Below are positions 60,086 to 64,000 of a stretch of 64,000 bases of DNA, piece after piece (within the stretch, counting starts at the first letter, position 1; the number at the start of each line of letters is the position of its first letter). Origin of the DNA: Niallia taxi (GTDB taxonomy: Bacteria > Bacillota > Bacilli > Bacillales > Cytobacillaceae). The stretch is from positions 806,001 to 870,000 of the forward strand of contig NZ_CP102590.1 of the NCBI RefSeq assembly GCF_032818155.1, read 5' to 3'. The notes below the pieces were generated by a model. That model was not told the origin of the DNA, ran no database searches, and worked only from the letters and a program-made list of their open reading frames with translations. The position numbers were made by a program, and so were the translations under genes.

Positions 60086-60622
60086 CCACAGCCTTGGAAG
60101 GAGTTTCGCGAGGAGAGCCGTTATTATGAAGAAAACAAGCAAGTATGGGCTGCTTTGGAGGATGCTTATAAGAAAGGCAAGGTAAAGGCAATAGGGCTTT
60201 CTAACTTCCTGCAGGATGATATTGAGAATATTCTTGCAAGCTGTGAGATTAAGCCTATGGTAAATCAAATATTAGCACATGTTAGCAATACTCCTTTGGA
60301 GCTGATTGAATTCTGCCAGAAGAATGACATCCTCGTAGAGACATACTCACCAATTGCACACGGTGCAGTTCTTGAGAATGCTGAGGTTAAAGTCATAGCT
60401 GATAAATATGGCGTATCTGTTGCTCAGCTATGCCTCCGTTATGATATCCAGCTTGGTCTTGTAGTAATTCCAAAAACGGCTAATCCTGATCATATGAGAA
60501 TAAATACAGAGCTTGATTTTGTTATCAGCGATGCAGATATGGAGCTTTTGAAGAATGCAGAGCCTATCCAAAATTATGGTGAGCATAGTTTTTTCCCAGT
60601 ATTCGGTGGAAAACTAAAATAA
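60086..60622 (+). pseudogene. C-terminal half of an aldo/keto reductase fused by deletion
   Basis: In the +1 frame relative to the CMD piece, PQPWKEFREESRYYEENKQV, then WAALEDAYKKGKVKAIGLSN and on to VVIPKTANPDHMRINTELDF give the second half of a DkgA-type AKR, ending at 60622. The first half with D, Y and K of the tetrad is absent. The joint carries the direct repeat CCACAG-T-CCACAG (60079-60091), as expected for a slip or recombination deletion. An inner ATG at 60155 cannot give an active enzyme. Confidence 0.78.
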
Positions 60623-60715
60623 TCAAGTAGTCCCTGAATTGGTCATTGAAAATGATATTGAACAACAAATAATTTGGCTACAACAAATTAAATAATGTCT
60701 TTAGGAGGAATATTA

Positions 60716-61126
60716 ATGATTAAGCATGAAAACGTAAAAAATGGCGTAATTTTCCCAGCAGGTGAAAAAAATGAAGCATTTTCCCAATTTTTCGTCGGAC
60801 AAAGTTACCTTAAGACATTAATTGCTGACCCTAAAGTGAGTGTTGGTGTCGGAAATGTAACTTTTGAACCTGGTTGCAGAAACAACTGGCATGTTCACCG
60901 TAATGGTTTTCAGCTATTGCTAGTAACTGGCGGTGAAGGCTGGTATCAGGAGGAAGGAAAACCAGCTCAATTCTTACAGGCTGGTGATGTTATTATCACA
61001 CATGACGGAGTGAAACACTGGCATGGTGCTGCAAAGGACAGTTGGTTTGAGCATATTGCAATAACTGCTGGTACACCTGAATGGCTAGAACCAGTAACAG
61101 ATGAGGAGTATAATAAGTTAACATAA
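60716..61126 (+). CDS. Cupin-domain protein
   Basis: A 136-aa single-cupin protein. Metal-site residues appear in GCRNNWHVHRNGFQLLLVTGGEGWYQ (HxH) and in the second motif DVIITHDGVKHWHG. Such proteins are often encoded beside CMD-type and AKR-type genes in small redox operons. AGGAGG lies 7 nt before the ATG at 60716. It is the intact last gene of the unit whose first two genes were fused by deletion. Reaction unknown. Confidence 0.85.
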   Translation: MIKHENVKNGVIFPAGEKNEAFSQFFVGQSYLKTLIADPKVSVGVGNVTFEPGCRNNWHVHRNGFQLLLVTGGEGWYQEEGKPAQFLQAGDVIITHDGVKHWHGAAKDSWFEHIAITAGTPEWLEPVTDEEYNKLT

Positions 61127-61348
61127 TAAGCGAGAAAAAAAGCCCTGCAGAGCAAGGATTTTTTGCATTATTCAAGCTAATGATTATTCCAAGACTGCTC
61201 TGTACGTGACTATCCCTAGCCGTAATGGAAACATTCTTGATGGTTAGTTAATACGAAATAAAGCCAATTTTTCGGTTTCGATTTGCATATTCATTATTTT
61301 CATTTTGGTGGTAGCAGCCAGTGTCTCTTTTATTTATGGAAGAGTTTA
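61127..61348. other. Intergenic stretch with weak hairpin
   Basis: AAGCCCTGCAGAGCAAGGATTTTTTG just after the cupin gene may act as a weak terminator. No gene recognised in the rest. Confidence 0.4.
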
Positions 61349-63040
61349 TTACGGTGCATCAATTAAGTTCCAATTAATTGATGCAGTATATTGCCCTTTA
61401 TACACATATGGTTCGATTAGTAATAATGGCCCTTTATCTTCCTCCCAGTTCACGGAGATAATTTGCTGTTCCTCTGTAATAGCTTCATAGACTTTTGTCG
61501 CAATGCCGATTTCCATATTTATTTCATCACCATTATTGTCAATAAACTTTAAAGCATTTTCTAGTTTTTGGCCTTCACTGTTTGTAAACTCGTCCGTTAA
61601 AGTCGCTGTTAAACGAAAGGAGCTTCCGTTTCCGCGGGTATCCAATACTACAATTCCCCAATCATCGCTTCTCTTTGAAAAAACGCGCTCTCCGGAAATT
61701 TCTGTGTCGTCAAAACTCACATTATCCGGTACATGGTCAAACTTCAATTCACCAATTACTTTAAGCGTTGTTATTCGAACATTAGATTGTCTATCCGTAT
61801 CATCAATAGCATAGATTTGCAATTTATGTGTACCAATTGATAGCAATTCAGCTGGAATTTCAAACTCAAAATCAATATCATTCCCTTTGTCAGTGTCGTT
61901 AAGTACATTATCAGCAAACATTATAGGACCTTTTTTACCCAGAACATAGTATAAATCAACTTCATCACTATCTAAGTCCTTCCAAGTCCCTGAAATAGAA
62001 TAACCCGCTCCATTATCAATGGTGACCTCTTTATTTGCATCCTTGAAAGTGATGGAAGGAGGACTTTCGACAATGATTGTTAACTGAACATTTGAAAACC
62101 CACCTGACGGGTCTGCTAATGTCATAACCAAGTTATTTTCTCCCAAATTCAATTCATCTGCATGAATAGGATAACTCCATTCAAGCGACTCTAATTCCCC
62201 CCCATTATCTAGTACCTCTGTTCCAAGCATAATACCATTTAACTCAGATGTGATGGTGTTTGTAGGATGATCTAAATCTTTCCAGGTTCCCTTTACTAAG
62301 TATTCTTCACCAACAGATAGATATATTGGCCCCGCTACATCAATAGTCAATTCGGGAACAAAATTAAAGGACTCCGTTATAGTTTGCTGTACAGTTCCAT
62401 TAAAGGAATTATCACTTTCCAGATTCCAAGTTAACACATTTTGTCCTGCTGTGTTCCATATTAACTGATTGTTATTGTAATTCCCTTGTCCAGTTTTAAA
62501 GGTAATATTAGGTACTGACCCGTCTAAGCCAGCCAATACAAGATATGTAGGATTACCCGTTATTCCTTCCGACAGATAAATTTGTTGACCTCCAGCTTCA
62601 AAGCCCTTTAGATGCAATGCTTTTAAAGGACTTATATCACTGATTTTATTATATGAAATACTTAACGAGTTTAGATTCACTAAATTCTTCAACAAACTTA
62701 TGTCTTTTATTTGGTTGTTTGTAAGATCTAATTCCTCTAGTTGAGTCAGCCTTTCTAGTCCTGTTATATTTTGTATTCCTTTATCAATCAGCACTAATCC
62801 TGTAATACTTTGTAATTCTTCCATTGAAACAGGAACACTCGTATTCTCGTTTTTATTTAAAATATTTGCCATCTCTTTAGCTAAGTAATCATCTGGGAAA
62901 ATCTCCGCGATTGTCTGGTCTGCCCCGTATGCTTGATGGGGAGGAACGAAAACTGTCATTATTGATAATATAACTATTAAAGCTGCAATCAAACATGAGA
63001 TAGTCCGATTACTCCGCAAGCTTCTTCTATTTTTGCGCAT
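61349..63040 (-). CDS. WxL-type surface protein with leucine-rich repeats
   Basis: A 563-aa secreted protein. Signal peptide to about residue 40 (ALIVILSIMTVFVPPHQAYG/ADQ). Leucine-rich repeats at about 60-155 (LTQLEELDLTNNQIKDISLLKNLVNLNSLSISYNKISDISPLKAL). Then beta-sandwich segments with repeated GTWKDLDSD-like motifs (about 230-420). A C-terminal WxL-type domain ends with ASINWNLIDAP. WxL proteins bind peptidoglycan non-covalently and work with DUF916/DUF3324 partners, the next gene upstream. The first W-x-L position of the domain reads FRL instead (SSFRLTATL). Role: adhesion or protein interaction at the cell surface. Confidence 0.83.
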   Translation of the reverse strand: MRKNRRSLRSNRTISCLIAALIVILSIMTVFVPPHQAYGADQTIAEIFPDDYLAKEMANILNKNENTSVPVSMEELQSITGLVLIDKGIQNITGLERLTQLEELDLTNNQIKDISLLKNLVNLNSLSISYNKISDISPLKALHLKGFEAGGQQIYLSEGITGNPTYLVLAGLDGSVPNITFKTGQGNYNNNQLIWNTAGQNVLTWNLESDNSFNGTVQQTITESFNFVPELTIDVAGPIYLSVGEEYLVKGTWKDLDHPTNTITSELNGIMLGTEVLDNGGELESLEWSYPIHADELNLGENNLVMTLADPSGGFSNVQLTIIVESPPSITFKDANKEVTIDNGAGYSISGTWKDLDSDEVDLYYVLGKKGPIMFADNVLNDTDKGNDIDFEFEIPAELLSIGTHKLQIYAIDDTDRQSNVRITTLKVIGELKFDHVPDNVSFDDTEISGERVFSKRSDDWGIVVLDTRGNGSSFRLTATLTDEFTNSEGQKLENALKFIDNNGDEINMEIGIATKVYEAITEEQQIISVNWEEDKGPLLLIEPYVYKGQYTASINWNLIDAP

Positions 63041-63120
63041 TTGGTAGTCTCTCCCTTAAGAAATGCTGTCACTTAATGAAAACAAAAAAATCTAATCCGT
63101 CAACTTTGACTATCCCTCAT

Positions 63121-64000
63121 TTAGTCTTCTTTAGGTTTTCTTTTGTTTTTTACAAGTAAAACAATGATAAGTAGAACTGCTGCTAGTATGGAAGCTGACC
63201 AAATAACAATTTTGCTATAATCTTTTTCTGCTTTGACTGCTGTTAAATTAAGTTTTTCTGCAGCGGTATCTTTAATTTCAAACATTTTGTCAAATTCCCA
63301 TGTTTCCTTGCCGGCAATCGCAGTTATATATAAATGATATTTTCCAGGTTCAAACTCTTGATTATCCCAGCTTATCGGAAAATCAAAGTTGGAATTAGGG
63401 GCCATTGATAAGGATTGTTTTTTCGTTTGATGGAGGACTTTTTTTTCTCCTTCTTTCGTAATTCGTGCATTCACAGTTAAGTTATTAATAATGACTGGTT
63501 TAATATTTTGTAAATTTGCTGTCACTGCATTTCGATAATTCAATAATACCGGCTTCACCTTATTTAACTGTAATTCCGGAGTAACCAATTTGTTTGTTTC
63601 CGTTAATTTCACACCAATGACATAAGAAAATTCGTTATTAATTTGCACACTTTTGTCTGATGTTTTTTTGTCCTCCTGAATAACTTCATATATATAGAAA
63701 CCACCTAATATCACACCATCAAGTGATTTTTTTGGCATTTTAATAGTAAATGGAAGCGTTTTTGTCTCGTTTGCTTCCAAAATAACTTTTTGACTTGGAG
63801 AAATAAGGTCTGAAAAAGCATACTTTAAAGAGCTGTCTTTCTGGCTGCCAGCTTTACTATAGTCAATGACTCCGTTTTGGTTTGTAGTGGCAGTGTTTGT
63901 TTCAATCATCAGTTCCATTTTTCGTTCAGAGGTATTGCTAACTGTTATTGTTATCGTTTGTTTATCTCCCGGGCTCATTTTTAAATCAAAATAGCTTAGA
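63121..64000 (-). CDS. DUF916/DUF3324 WxL-partner protein, 5' end outside the window
   Basis: The frame stays open to the window edge (LSYFDLKMSPGDKQTITITVSN), so the ATG near 63978 is internal and the true start lies beyond 64000. The visible 290 residues hold most of the DUF916 peptidoglycan-binding domain (about 1-130), the DUF3324 WxL-host-binding domain (about 130-245), one membrane helix (IVIWSASILAAVLLIIVLLV) and a basic cytosolic tail. These proteins anchor WxL partners to the cell surface. Upstream genes of the cluster should lie to the right. Confidence 0.88.
   Translation of the reverse strand, partial: LSYFDLKMSPGDKQTITITVSNTSERKMELMIETNTATTNQNGVIDYSKAGSQKDSSLKYAFSDLISPSQKVILEANETKTLPFTIKMPKKSLDGVILGGFYIYEVIQEDKKTSDKSVQINNEFSYVIGVKLTETNKLVTPELQLNKVKPVLLNYRNAVTANLQNIKPVIINNLTVNARITKEGEKKVLHQTKKQSLSMAPNSNFDFPISWDNQEFEPGKYHLYITAIAGKETWEFDKMFEIKDTAAEKLNLTAVKAEKDYSKIVIWSASILAAVLLIIVLLVKNKRKPKED

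Overview
The window is low-GC DNA from a spore-forming Firmicute of the Bacillaceae/Planococcaceae type (Bacillus, Lysinibacillus, Viridibacillus or similar). Pointers are AGGAGG-type ribosome binding sites with many TTG/GTG starts, an HU protein, a Ger(x)C germination lipoprotein, Bmr/Blt-like MerR-controlled exporters, a BceRS-BceAB-type module, a Yxe-type sulfur operon and a WxL/DUF916 surface cluster at the right edge. I see no rRNA, tRNA, CRISPR array or intact transposase. The genus cannot be fixed from the sequence alone.

Layout. 1-5.6 kb: a thioredoxin-reductase-like flavoprotein, a GNAT, rearranged Nudix and PadR gene scars, a prolyl 4-hydroxylase between two copies of an imperfect repeat, and HU. 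5.8-9.4 kb: MerR regulator 1, its MerR-type promoter, a broken dedA gene, and a GNAT-ABC exporter operon. 10-14 kb: ArsR plus a Tet(L)-like exporter, a GNAT, small proteins and many short repeats. 14.2-19.5 kb: a BceRS-BceAB-like peptide-antibiotic module with an extra exported protein. 19.7-26.8 kb: HxlR/RidA, TetR/FAD monooxygenase, and a MerR 2 regulon made of an MFS exporter plus pssA-dedA. 27-37.4 kb: an accessory stretch of lipoproteins, unknown proteins, an orphan gerC-like gene, a Nudix pseudogene, yjdI-yjdJ, two SUKH proteins and PadR-DUF4188. 37.6-41.8 kb: an alpha/beta hydrolase and three aldo/keto reductases. 42.4-49.3 kb: a seven-gene yxe-like operon (monooxygenase, deacylase, ABC importer, acetyltransferase) with a fumarase-superfamily lyase at its head. 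49.6-50.6 kb: a second intact pssA-dedA pair. 51-55.4 kb: a nuclease/phosphatase-fold protein, a DUF4825 lipoprotein and a DUF2089-SHOCT operon. 55.7-61.1 kb: MerR 3 with two MFS exporters, TetR, a CMD/aldo-keto reductase deletion scar and a cupin. 61.3-64 kb: a WxL-type leucine-rich-repeat protein and a DUF916/DUF3324 partner running off the edge.

How the parts fit. The clearest theme is resistance to membrane-active or toxic compounds, with several divergent regulator-exporter pairs. The most notable link is a shared operator, GGAGT(A/T)ACTCC, set in a 19-bp spacer between TTTACT/TTCACT and a -10 box. It occurs three times: before the MFS exporter, before pssA-dedA, and before the broken dedA. 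Two paralogous drug-sensor-type MerR genes sit beside two of these sites. This suggests that phosphatidylserine/phosphatidylethanolamine production and flipping are induced together with drug export. The second theme is a possible hybrid S-(2-succino)cysteine salvage operon. Gene decay is frequent: Nudix twice, PadR, DedA, a CMD/AKR fusion, and a frameshifted gene at 9.6-9.9 kb.
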